DNA from: Rhodoferax sp.
GTDB taxonomy: Bacteria > Pseudomonadota > Gammaproteobacteria > Burkholderiales > Burkholderiaceae_C
NCBI GenBank assembly: GCA_029866205.1
Contig: JARWZT010000002.1
Coordinates: 1-51,560 of the forward strand
Reading direction: 5' to 3'
DNA length: 51,560 bases
The position numbers and the translations under genes were made by a program. Position 1 is the stretch's first letter. Each line of letters begins with the position of its first letter. Under the pieces are notes generated by a model. That model was not told the origin of the DNA. It saw only the letters and a list, made by a program, of their open reading frames with translations, and searched no databases. Of the stretch, positions 1-7,818 are shown piece by piece.

Positions 1-222
1 AGCCTGGACGGACAGGCGCTCAAGCACGCCAAGGTGGAATGGCAAAACCCCGAGCAACTGCGCTTTGTGCTGCACGAGGGCAAAAAACGGCAAATCCGGC
101 GCATGTGCGAGCAAGTCGGCCTGAAAGTGGTGGGCCTCAAGCGCGTGCGTATCGGCAACGTGATGTTGGGCAATTTGCCCGTGGGCCAGTGGCGCTACCT
201 GGCGCCGCACGAGCGTTTTTAA
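1..222 (+). CDS. Pseudouridine synthase, RsuA/RluB/RluE/RluF family (C-terminal part)
   Basis: Only the last 73 codons are in the window; the frame is open from base 1. The visible part has the family's C-terminal signature: [13 protein letters not shown], followed by [16 protein letters not shown] and a closing LPVGQWRYL. The family converts a specific uridine in rRNA to pseudouridine. The KRQIRRM helix and the GLKRVRIG strand belong to the catalytic domain, but the catalytic Asp lies upstream of the window. The sequence resembles the RluF/RluB branch, but the target uridine cannot be assigned from this fragment. Confidence 0.85.
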   Translation, partial: SLDGQALKHAKVEWQNPEQLRFVLHEGKKRQIRRMCEQVGLKVVGLKRVRIGNVMLGNLPVGQWRYLAPHERF

Positions 223-235
223 GCCCCCAGAGGGT

Positions 236-259
236 GGGCGCGTTCTGAGGAATGCGCCC
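236..259 (+). other. Stem-loop after the pseudouridine synthase gene
   Basis: GGGCGCGTTC (236-245) pairs with GAATGCGCCC (250-259), with one G-U pair and a TGAG tetraloop. It starts 13 bases after the stop codon. No T-tract follows, so it is not a textbook intrinsic terminator. It may protect the 3' end of the mRNA or take part in factor-dependent termination. Confidence 0.45.
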
Positions 260-352
260 CGCAACCTTGAAAACCTGGCGCCTATCCCCACCTATAGGCA
301 CGCCTTTGTGGCGCGCCCTGTTTGACTTCTTTCCTCGTTAATCTGAACTGCT

Positions 353-2335
353 ATGACCAAACAAACCCTTAATTTCCAGGCCGAAGTGGCGCAATTGCTG
401 CACCTCGTCACCCACTCGCTGTATTCCAACAAAGAAATTTTCCTGCGCGAGTTGATCTCCAACGCCTCAGACGCCTGCGACAAGCTGCGTTTTGAAGCCA
501 TCAACGCGCCCGAGCTGTTTGAAGGCGACTCCGAACTCAAAATCCGCGTCACCTTTGACAAAGACGCCAAGACGCTCACCATCACCGACAACGGCATTGG
601 CCTAAGCCAACAAGAAGCCATCGACAACCTCGGCACCATTGCCAAGAGCGGCACCAAAGACTTTGTTTCCAAACTCAGCGGCGACCAAAAGGCCGACTCG
701 CAGCTTATTGGCCAGTTTGGCGTGGGCTTTTACTCCGGCTTTATCGTGGCCGACAAAATCACCGTCGAATCCCGCCGCGCCGGTTTGCACGCGGCAGAAG
801 GCGTGCGCTGGGTGAGCGACGGCGGCGCCAGCGGTGGCGGCGCGTTTGAGGTGGAAACCATTAACCGCGAGCACCGTGGCACCAGCGTCACCCTGCACCT
901 GCGCGACGACGCCCAAGACTACGCCCAGGCCTGGAAGGTCAAGGGCATCATCAGCAAATACTCCGACCACATCAGCCTGCCCATCCAGATGGAAAAGGAA
1001 GAGTGGAAAGACGGCGAGCTGATTGACCCCAACGACGAAAAAGGCGGCCGCCAACCCGGAGGAATGGTCAAAACCGGCGAGTGGGAAACCGTCAACAAGG
1101 CCAACGCCATCTGGGCGCGCGCCAAAAAGGACATCAGCCAAGAGCAATACGACGACTTCTACAAGCAAATCAGCCACGACATGGAAGCGCCGCTGGCCCA
1201 CACGCACAACCGTGTGGAAGGCAGCACCGAGTACACGCAACTGCTCTACATCCCCGGCAAAGCGCCGATGGACTTGTACAACCGCGAAAAAACAGCCGGT
1301 ATCAAGCTCTACGTCAAACGCGTGTTCATCATGGACGACGCCGAAGCGCTGATGCCCAACTACCTGCGATTTGTCAAAGGCGTGGTCGATTCAGCCGACT
1401 TGCCCCTGAACGTGAGCCGCGAACTACTGCAGGAAAGCCGCGACGTCAAAGCCATCCGCGAAGGGTGCACCAAGCGCGTGCTGGGCATGCTGGAAGACCT
1501 GGCCAAGCACGACAAGGCACCCGCGCCTGCCGCCGATGGCGTGACCGACGTGCTGTCCGACGAAGACAAAGCGCAGCAAGGCAAATACAGCAAGTTTTAT
1601 GCGGAATTTGGCGCCGTACTCAAAGAAGGCATGGGCGAGGACTACGCCAACAAAGACCGCCTGGCCAAGCTACTGCGCTTTGCGTCCACCAGCAGCGACA
1701 CGGTCAGCGTGTCGCTGGCCGACTACAAGGCGCGCATGAAAGAAGGCCAGGAGGCGATTTACTACATCACCGCCGACAACCTGGCAGCGGCCAAAAACAG
1801 CCCACAGCTCGAGGTTTTCAAGAAAAAGGGCATCGAAGTGTTGCTCATGACCGATCGCGTGGACGAGTGGGCGCTCAACTACCTGACTGATTTTGACGAC
1901 ACGCCCCTGCAAAGCGTGGCCAAGGGCGCCGTCGATCTGGGCAGCCTGCAGGACGAAGCCGAGAAAAAAGCGGCCGAAGAAGCGGCTGAGACCATCAAGC
2001 CCTTGCTTGCCAAGCTGAAAGAGGCGCTCAAAGACAAGGCTGAAGACGTGCGCGTAACCACCCGCCTGGTCGACAGCCCGGCCTGCCTGGTGGTGGAAGA
2101 CCACGGCATGAGCACCCAGTTGGCGCGCATGCTGAAACAAGCCGGTCAGGCAGCGCCAGAAGTCAAGCCGGTGCTGGAGATCAACGCCGACCACGCCTTG
2201 GTCAAAAAACTGGACGGCTCGGTCCACTTCAACGACTTGGCGCATATTCTGTTTGACCAGGCGCTGTTGGCGGAGGGCGGCCTGCCCGCTGACCCGGCGG
2301 CCTATGTCAAACGCGTCAACGCCTTGCTGGTCTAA
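353..2335 (+). CDS. htpG: Molecular chaperone HtpG (Hsp90)
   Basis: This 660-residue protein is the bacterial Hsp90, a cytosolic ATP-dependent chaperone that remodels late folding intermediates. The N-terminal GHKL ATPase is clear: [20 protein letters not shown] near residues 24-43, DNGIGL near 80 and [10 protein letters not shown] near 120. The middle domain has the conserved [10 protein letters not shown] motif, and the C-terminal dimerisation domain follows. It is somewhat longer than the E. coli protein (about 624 residues). Part of the excess is a Gly-rich loop, [10 protein letters not shown], near residue 160. A strong intrinsic terminator follows 16 bases after the stop, so it is the last gene of its transcript and probably monocistronic. 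Confidence 0.97.
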   Translation: MTKQTLNFQAEVAQLLHLVTHSLYSNKEIFLRELISNASDACDKLRFEAINAPELFEGDSELKIRVTFDKDAKTLTITDNGIGLSQQEAIDNLGTIAKSGTKDFVSKLSGDQKADSQLIGQFGVGFYSGFIVADKITVESRRAGLHAAEGVRWVSDGGASGGGAFEVETINREHRGTSVTLHLRDDAQDYAQAWKVKGIISKYSDHISLPIQMEKEEWKDGELIDPNDEKGGRQPGGMVKTGEWETVNKANAIWARAKKDISQEQYDDFYKQISHDMEAPLAHTHNRVEGSTEYTQLLYIPGKAPMDLYNREKTAGIKLYVKRVFIMDDAEALMPNYLRFVKGVVDSADLPLNVSRELLQESRDVKAIREGCTKRVLGMLEDLAKHDKAPAPAADGVTDVLSDEDKAQQGKYSKFYAEFGAVLKEGMGEDYANKDRLAKLLRFASTSSDTVSVSLADYKARMKEGQEAIYYITADNLAAAKNSPQLEVFKKKGIEVLLMTDRVDEWALNYLTDFDDTPLQSVAKGAVDLGSLQDEAEKKAAEEAAETIKPLLAKLKEALKDKAEDVRVTTRLVDSPACLVVEDHGMSTQLARMLKQAGQAAPEVKPVLEINADHALVKKLDGSVHFNDLAHILFDQALLAEGGLPADPAAYVKRVNALLV

Positions 2336-2351
2336 AGCCTGAAGCCAGGCC

Positions 2352-2389
2352 AAAACCCCGCCACCCTTTGGGTGGGCGGGGTTTTTTTT
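2352..2389 (+). terminator. Rho-independent terminator of htpG
   Basis: CCCCGCCACCC (2356-2366) pairs with GGGTGGGCGGGG (2370-2381), leaving one bulged G and a TTT loop. Eight T residues follow directly. Flanking A residues upstream extend the stem, so it could also work in reverse. Confidence 0.93.
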
Positions 2390-2496
2390 CGACTTCAATC
2401 GTGCAGGCGGCCGCGACCCCGGTCTGATCTACATCACTTATTTACGGCCAGCGCGGGGCAAACTTCAACGCTTATCCCGAACCCCTGAGACTGCGC

Positions 2497-3609
2497 ATGC
2501 TTGTTGGCCTTCCCAAAGAAATAAAAAACCATGAATATCGGGTCGGTCTCACGCCTGCCAGCGTGCGGGAACTGACTTCCCGAGGCCATAGCGTCGTAGT
2601 CCAAAAGGGTGTCGGTGACGGCGTCGGTGTGGGTGACGACCAGTACCAAGCCGCCGGCGCCAGCCTGGCGGCCGATGGTGCCGAGGTCTATGCACGCGCC
2701 GACATGGTGGTCAAAGTCGAAGAGCCCCAAGCGGCCGAGAGCGCGCTTTTGCGGCCCGGGCAAATACTCTTTAGCTACCTGCACCTGGCGCCTGATGCGG
2801 AACAAACTGCCGCTTTGGTGAAGTCGGGGGCGGTGTGCATTGCCTACGAGACCGTTACCAGCGCAGGCGGACGCTTGCCCCTGCTCGCGCCCATGAGCGA
2901 GGTGGCCGGACGGATGGCGGTGCAAGCGGGCTCCGTCTACCTGGAAAAGTCCCATGGCGGCATGGGCGTGCTGCTGGACGGCATGCCCGGCGTGCCCGCC
3001 AGCCACGTGGTGGTTTTGGGCGCGGGCGTGGTAGGCACGCACGCTCTGAAAATGGCCGTCATGCTGGGCGCTCGGGTCACGGTGATCGACAAAAACGTGA
3101 ACCGCTTGCGCCAACTCGACGTGGTGTTTGGCAAGCGCATCACTTCGCGCTATTCCAGCAAGCAAAACGTGGAAAGCGCGATTCTGGACGCCGAACTGGT
3201 GGTGGGCGGCGTGCTGGTTCCCGGTGCAAGTGCTCCCAAACTGGTGAGCGCTGATCTGGTCTCGCGCATGAAAAAGGGCGCGGTTGTAGTGGACGTGGCC
3301 ATTGACCAGGGCGGCTGCTTCGAGACATCCCGCCCCACCACCCACGACCAGCCGACCTATGAGGTCGGTGGCGTGGTGCACTACTGCGTGCCCAATATGC
3401 CGGGCACCGTCGCGCGCACCTCCACGTTTGCCCTGAACGGTGCCACGCTGAAACACACTCTGGCGCTGGCCGACAAGGGCTGGCAAAAGGCACTCAAAGA
3501 AGACAAACATCTGAGAAACGGTCTGAACGTGGCGCAGGGGCAAGTCACTTACCCGGCGGTCGCCCAGGCCTTGGGCTACACCTGTGTGGCCGCCGAGACC
3601 CTGCTTTAG
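2497..3609 (+). CDS. ald: Alanine dehydrogenase
   Basis: This 370-residue protein catalyses NAD-dependent reversible deamination of L-alanine to pyruvate and ammonium. The start MLVGLPKEIKNHEYRVGLTP is characteristic. It carries the Arg15 substrate-binding position, the catalytic Lys73 in VVKVEEP, and His96 in SYLHLA. The Rossmann NAD site is GAGVVG at residues 175-180. Length and end-to-end similarity match Ald/PNT-N family enzymes. The ATG is preceded by a poor Shine-Dalgarno sequence. The gene stands alone between the htpG terminator and the FKBP gene. No lrp-type regulator lies beside it, which is the commonest partner of ald elsewhere. Confidence 0.95.
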   Translation: MLVGLPKEIKNHEYRVGLTPASVRELTSRGHSVVVQKGVGDGVGVGDDQYQAAGASLAADGAEVYARADMVVKVEEPQAAESALLRPGQILFSYLHLAPDAEQTAALVKSGAVCIAYETVTSAGGRLPLLAPMSEVAGRMAVQAGSVYLEKSHGGMGVLLDGMPGVPASHVVVLGAGVVGTHALKMAVMLGARVTVIDKNVNRLRQLDVVFGKRITSRYSSKQNVESAILDAELVVGGVLVPGASAPKLVSADLVSRMKKGAVVVDVAIDQGGCFETSRPTTHDQPTYEVGGVVHYCVPNMPGTVARTSTFALNGATLKHTLALADKGWQKALKEDKHLRNGLNVAQGQVTYPAVAQALGYTCVAAETLL

Positions 3610-3677
3610 CCATGCTTTGCGCGGGGCTGCGACAATCTGTGCTGGCTCTTTCCCCTCTCAACACCGAACCAGCACCC

Positions 3678-4118
3678 ATGAAAACTGCCCTGCGCGCCCT
3701 TGCCCTGTTCACCACTCTTGTCACCCTGCCCTTGGCTTGGGCCGATACCGTAACCGACGCTGCCGCCAAGGAAGCCGGCGCTGTGGTCACACCCAGCGGC
3801 CTGGTTTACCGCGCACTCAAAGACGGGAGCGGCGCCAGCCCCACGGCGAGCGACAGCGTCAAAGTGCATTACAAGGGTACTTTCCCCGACGGGCGCGAGT
3901 TTGACAGCTCCTACAAGCGCAACGAACCCATCGACTTTCCGCTACGCAATGTGATCCCGTGCTGGACCGAAGGCGTGCAAAAAATGAAAGTCGGCGGCAA
4001 AGCCAAGCTGACCTGCCCCTCGACCATTGCCTATGGCGCACGCGGCGCAGGCAATGTGATTCCGCCCAACGCCACGCTCTTGTTTGAGGTGGAGCTGCTG
4101 GCCATCAACGGCAAATAA
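3678..4118 (+). CDS. Secreted FKBP-type peptidyl-prolyl cis-trans isomerase
   Basis: This 146-residue protein has a signal peptide (KTALRALALFTTLVTLPLAWA, cleavage after AWA near residue 22), so it is probably periplasmic. An FKBP domain fills the rest: VKVHYKGTFPDGREFDSS, then GVQKMKVGGKAKLTCP, then the C-terminal GNVIPPNATLLFEVELL. The family speeds proline isomerisation during folding. The frame is open upstream to a possible start at 3612, but the ATG at 3678 is chosen because it begins directly with the signal peptide. It resembles FkpA/Mip core domains but lacks their N-terminal dimerisation helices. Confidence 0.93.
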   Translation: MKTALRALALFTTLVTLPLAWADTVTDAAAKEAGAVVTPSGLVYRALKDGSGASPTASDSVKVHYKGTFPDGREFDSSYKRNEPIDFPLRNVIPCWTEGVQKMKVGGKAKLTCPSTIAYGARGAGNVIPPNATLLFEVELLAINGK

Positions 4119-4172
4119 ACGCTGCGCAGGTGCGAGGGTCGGGTCGAACGGCACGCGCCCGATAATGGGGTG

Positions 4173-5573
4173 ATGACGTCACCCACCACAAACCACGCGT
4201 TTTCCGCGCTTTCGCTGGCCCCGGCCACCCTGGCCAACCTGGAGCAACTCGGCTACCTGGAAATGACCCCCATCCAGGCCGCCAGTTTGCCCGCCGCGCT
4301 GGCCGGCAAAGACCTGATCGCCCAGGCCAAAACCGGCAGCGGCAAGACGGCCGCTTTCGCGCTGGCTTTGCTGTCCAAACTCAATCCACGCTGGTTTGCG
4401 GTGCAAGCCATGGTGCTCTGCCCCACCCGCGAGCTGGCCGACCAGGTCACGGTAGAAATCCGTCGCCTGGCGCGCGCACAGGACAACATCAAGGTGGTCA
4501 CGCTGTGCGGTGGCATCCCCCTGCGCGGTCAGCGGGCTTCGCTGGAAAACGGGGCCCACATTGTGGTCGGCACGCCCGGGCGCATCCTGGACCATTTGGA
4601 GCGCGGCTACCTGGCACTCGACAGCTTGAACACCCTGGTGCTTGACGAGGCCGACCGCATGCTGGACATGGGGTTTTTCGAGGACATCAGCAAGGTGGTT
4701 AAACAAACGCCCAAAGAACGGCAAACACTGCTGTTCTCTGCCACCTACCCTGAGGGCATCGAGAAGCTGGCGCGCTCGTTTTTGAAAGACCCGCTGCACA
4801 TCAAAATCGAAGCGCCCCAAGCCCAAAGCCAGATTGAGCAGCGCTTCTACGAGGTCACCCGCGCCAACCGTTTTGAGGCTGTGGGCCAGTTGCTGATGCA
4901 CTTTCGACCAGTGAGCACCTTGGCGTTTTGCAATACCAAGCAGCAGTGCAAAGACCTGGTGGACTGGCTCCAGCAACAGGGTTTCAACGCCCTGGCGCTC
5001 TACGGCGAGCTGGAGCAGCGCGAGCGGGACCAAGTGCTGGCGCAATTTGCCAACCGCAGTTGCTCGGTGCTGGTGGCCACGGATGTGGCCTCGCGTGGGC
5101 TCGACATCAACCAGCTGGAGGCGGTGATCAATGTCGATATCACGCCCGACCCGGAGGTTCATGTACACCGCGTGGGTCGGACCGGGCGCGCCGGCGAATC
5201 GGGTCTGGCCCTTAGCCTGGCCAGCATGAACGAAATGGGTGCAGTGGGCAAGATCGAGCAATACCAGCACTTCACCAGCACCTGGTTTGGTCTGGACACG
5301 CTCACCCCCGCCTCAACAACACCGCTGCTACCGCCCATGGTGACTCTACAGATCTTGGGCGGCCGCAAAGAAAAAATCCGCCCAGGCGACGTACTGGGTG
5401 CGTTGACCAGTGACGAGGGCGGTGTCGCCTACACACGGGAGCAAATCGGCAAGATCCAGGTCACCGAGTTCTGCACCTTTGTCGCAGTGTCGCGCGCAGT
5501 AGCGACTGCCGCCTGCGCCAAGCTCAACGCCGGGCGCATCAAGGGCAAATCGGTCAAAGTGCGGTTCATGTAA
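4173..5573 (+). CDS. dbpA: ATP-dependent RNA helicase DbpA
   Basis: This DEAD-box helicase of 466 residues contains, in order, the Q-motif region (TPIQAASLP), Walker A AKTGSGKT (52-59), PTRELA, DEAD (157-160), SAT (188-190), and HRVGRTGR in the second RecA domain. The last 75 residues (VTLQILGGRKEKIRPGDVLG onward) form the DbpA RNA-binding domain. In E. coli that domain recognises 23S rRNA hairpin 92 and directs the enzyme to late 50S assembly. This domain separates it from RhlE and SrmB. An in-frame GTG lies one codon upstream at 4170; the ATG at 4173 is preferred. Confidence 0.96.
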   Translation: MTSPTTNHAFSALSLAPATLANLEQLGYLEMTPIQAASLPAALAGKDLIAQAKTGSGKTAAFALALLSKLNPRWFAVQAMVLCPTRELADQVTVEIRRLARAQDNIKVVTLCGGIPLRGQRASLENGAHIVVGTPGRILDHLERGYLALDSLNTLVLDEADRMLDMGFFEDISKVVKQTPKERQTLLFSATYPEGIEKLARSFLKDPLHIKIEAPQAQSQIEQRFYEVTRANRFEAVGQLLMHFRPVSTLAFCNTKQQCKDLVDWLQQQGFNALALYGELEQRERDQVLAQFANRSCSVLVATDVASRGLDINQLEAVINVDITPDPEVHVHRVGRTGRAGESGLALSLASMNEMGAVGKIEQYQHFTSTWFGLDTLTPASTTPLLPPMVTLQILGGRKEKIRPGDVLGALTSDEGGVAYTREQIGKIQVTEFCTFVAVSRAVATAACAKLNAGRIKGKSVKVRFM

Positions 5574-5611
5574 ATTGCCAGAATGGCCCACCCCTCAGGA
5601 GTCTGAAACCC

Positions 5612-6487
5612 ATGTCTGCCACTTTGCCTCCGCTCTACCGTGAATTCACCACCCAAGCGCAAATTGATGCCCAGTACAACGCGTCGCTCGGTTTAAGCGA
5701 CCCGACGGCGCCGGGCAAGCACTATGTGGCGCAAAGCGTGCTGGCACGCGCCACGCTCAGGCACACGCTGGATGTGCCGTACGGAGCTACGCTGCACGAG
5801 ACCTTGGACATTTTCCCGGCCGATGCACCCCACGCGCCCGTGTTCGTATTTATTCACGGCGGCTACTGGAGGGCACTGTCCAGCAAAGAATTCAGCGGCG
5901 TGGCGCTGGGCCTGCAGCGCCGGGGCATCACCACCGTGGTGGTGAACTATGCGCTGTGCCCGTTTGTGACGATCGACGAAATCACCCGCCAAGTGCGCGC
6001 AGCAGTGGCCTGGACGCTGCGCAACATCGCCAACTATGGCGGCGACCCGCAACGCGTGGCCGTGGGCGGACATTCAGCCGGGGGACACCTGACGGCCATG
6101 TGCCTGCAAACCGAGTGGGCGCGCGACTACGGCCTGGCTCCGGACCCCATCAAAGCCGCCCTGTGCATCAGTGGTCTGTACGACATCGCGCCCCTGCGCT
6201 ACAGCTATTTGCAGCCCATGATCCAGTTGGACGAGGGCATCATTCGGCGCAATTCACCAGCGTTTTCGGTGCGTCCTTGCGCCACCCCCACCTGGATCAC
6301 CTGGGGCGGCGCCGAAACCACCGAATTTGCGCGCCAGGCCCAAACCATGCATGCCGCCTGGGGGGCGCAAGGCAACGGCGCAGAACTCCGGGCCATTGAC
6401 GGCGCCAACCATTTCACGGTACTGGCCGGCTTTGAGCAGCCCGAAGGCGAACTTTGCCAATGGCTGGCGACCCAACTGGGCTTGTGA
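5612..6487 (+). CDS. Alpha/beta hydrolase, kynurenine-formamidase-like esterase
   Basis: This 291-residue alpha/beta-hydrolase has the HGGYW oxyanion motif near residue 80, the nucleophile elbow GHSAGGH near 150, and a C-terminal catalytic His in GANHFTVL. The HGGxW plus GxSAGG combination and the N-terminal LYREFTTQAQIDAQYN segment are typical of the arylformamidase/HSL-like esterase group. Kynurenine formamidase is possible, but no kynA or kynU lies nearby, so the substrate is not assignable. AGGAG at 5597-5601 sits 10 bases before the ATG and fixes the start. It lies 38 bases after dbpA and may be cotranscribed with it. Confidence 0.85.
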   Translation: MSATLPPLYREFTTQAQIDAQYNASLGLSDPTAPGKHYVAQSVLARATLRHTLDVPYGATLHETLDIFPADAPHAPVFVFIHGGYWRALSSKEFSGVALGLQRRGITTVVVNYALCPFVTIDEITRQVRAAVAWTLRNIANYGGDPQRVAVGGHSAGGHLTAMCLQTEWARDYGLAPDPIKAALCISGLYDIAPLRYSYLQPMIQLDEGIIRRNSPAFSVRPCATPTWITWGGAETTEFARQAQTMHAAWGAQGNGAELRAIDGANHFTVLAGFEQPEGELCQWLATQLGL

Positions 6488-6574
6488 CCCAACCCTGGGC
6501 TCCCGGTGTAACCGCTGGGACTTTTCGGGGGTAAACCCGCTACGCGGCACGGCGGTGGCACTCCAAAATTCAGC

Positions 6575-7753
6575 ATGCCCACACCACTGCCCGTCCCCGC
6601 TGCCTTGCAAACCCCTTACCGCGACCGCAAGCGCTACGCCTGGCTGCTCTCCTTGCTGATTCCGGCCACGGTGCTGATCGGGCCCGCGCTGATGTGGTCC
6701 ACCGGCGCGGCCTGGGCGTTGTGGGTCCCGGTGGTTTTTTTCTATGCTGCCGTGCCACTGGCCGACTACCTGCTCGGCGAAGACACCAGCAATCCGCCCG
6801 AGTCCGCCGTGCCGGCACTCGATGCTGACACCTATTACCGCTGGATCACCTACTTGCTGGCGCCCGTGCTCTGGCTGTCCTTCATCTTTGGCGCTTGGTT
6901 TGCGGTGCGCATGGATTTGCCTCTGCATGGATGGGCGGCTTTGGTCTTGATCAGCGGTTCAGTGGGCGGCTTTTGTATCAATCTGGGCCATGAACTGGGC
7001 CACAAGAACACCGCGCTAGAACGCGCCCTGGCCAAGATCGTGCTGGCACCCTCAGGTTACGGCCACTTTTTTGTGGAGCACAACCGAGGCCACCATCGCG
7101 ACGCGTCAACTCCGCTGGACCCGGCGTCGTCACGCATGGGGGAATCGATTTACCGGTTTGTCCTCAGGGAAATGCCCGGCGCTTGGTTTCGGGCCTGGGA
7201 GCTGGAGCGCACCCGGCTGCGGCAGGCCGGTTTGCCCTTGCTGTCCTGGCACAACCACATCGTGCAACCGGCCCTTTTAACCCTGGCGCTTTGGAGCGGT
7301 TTGGTGCTGTGGCTGGGCTGGACCGTGCTCCCGTTCTTGCTGGCGGCATCATTCTGGGCCAATTTTCAGTTGACATCGGCCAACTACATCGAACACTACG
7401 GCCTGCTGCGTCAGCTGCGCGCGCCGGGCAAATACGAGGCCTGCCAGCCTCACCACTCCTGGAACAGCAACCACATCTTCTCGAACTGGATCCTGTTTCA
7501 CCTGCAGCGCCATTCGGATCACCATGCGCATCCGCTGCGACGCTATCAATCGCTGCGCCACTTTGACGATCTGCCCACGCTCCCCAGCGGCTATTTCGGC
7601 ATGTTCCTGATAGCCTACGTGCCACCGCTGTGGCGCTACGTGATGGACGAACGCCTGCTAAGGGCGGTTGGCCATGACCTGCGCCGGCTCAACCTCGACC
7701 CCCGCAGTCGCGACGCGCTGATTGCCCGCCACGGCCTGCAAGCGGCTGCCTGA
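6575..7753 (+). CDS. alkB: Alkane 1-monooxygenase (AlkB family, membrane di-iron)
   Basis: This 392-residue integral membrane di-iron hydroxylase oxidises the terminal methyl of alkanes to primary alcohols using electrons from rubredoxin. All histidine boxes are present: HELGH (139-143), EHNRGHH (168-174) and LQRHSDHH (310-317). The AlkB-specific NYIEHYGL is at 270-277 and distinguishes it from xylene monooxygenase and desaturases. Several hydrophobic segments (about 23-42, 46-67, 92-110, 117-137, 230-265) give the expected membrane topology. No rubredoxin, rubredoxin reductase, alcohol dehydrogenase or alkS-type regulator is adjacent, so electron partners must be encoded elsewhere. It is followed by an imperfect GC hairpin (7753-7775). 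Confidence 0.93.
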   Translation: MPTPLPVPAALQTPYRDRKRYAWLLSLLIPATVLIGPALMWSTGAAWALWVPVVFFYAAVPLADYLLGEDTSNPPESAVPALDADTYYRWITYLLAPVLWLSFIFGAWFAVRMDLPLHGWAALVLISGSVGGFCINLGHELGHKNTALERALAKIVLAPSGYGHFFVEHNRGHHRDASTPLDPASSRMGESIYRFVLREMPGAWFRAWELERTRLRQAGLPLLSWHNHIVQPALLTLALWSGLVLWLGWTVLPFLLAASFWANFQLTSANYIEHYGLLRQLRAPGKYEACQPHHSWNSNHIFSNWILFHLQRHSDHHAHPLRRYQSLRHFDDLPTLPSGYFGMFLIAYVPPLWRYVMDERLLRAVGHDLRRLNLDPRSRDALIARHGLQAAA

Positions 7754-7818
7754 GCCGCAAGCGCCTGCTGCGGCTGCATGCATTTTCGCGCCTGGCTCTT
7801 TTTTATGTGTAGACGACG

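Noticed and set aside
3612..3677. Earlier start for the FKBP isomerase
   Set aside because: It would bury the signal peptide behind 22 unrelated residues; the internal ATG at 3678 fits a secreted protein.
4179..5270. 363-codon antisense frame over dbpA
   Set aside because: Composition reflects the reverse of GC-biased codons; the DEAD-box gene is certain.
7753..7775. AGCCGCA/TGCGGCT stem after alkB as a terminator
   Set aside because: The loop is 9 bases and no T-run follows directly; the T-run near 7799 is too far away.
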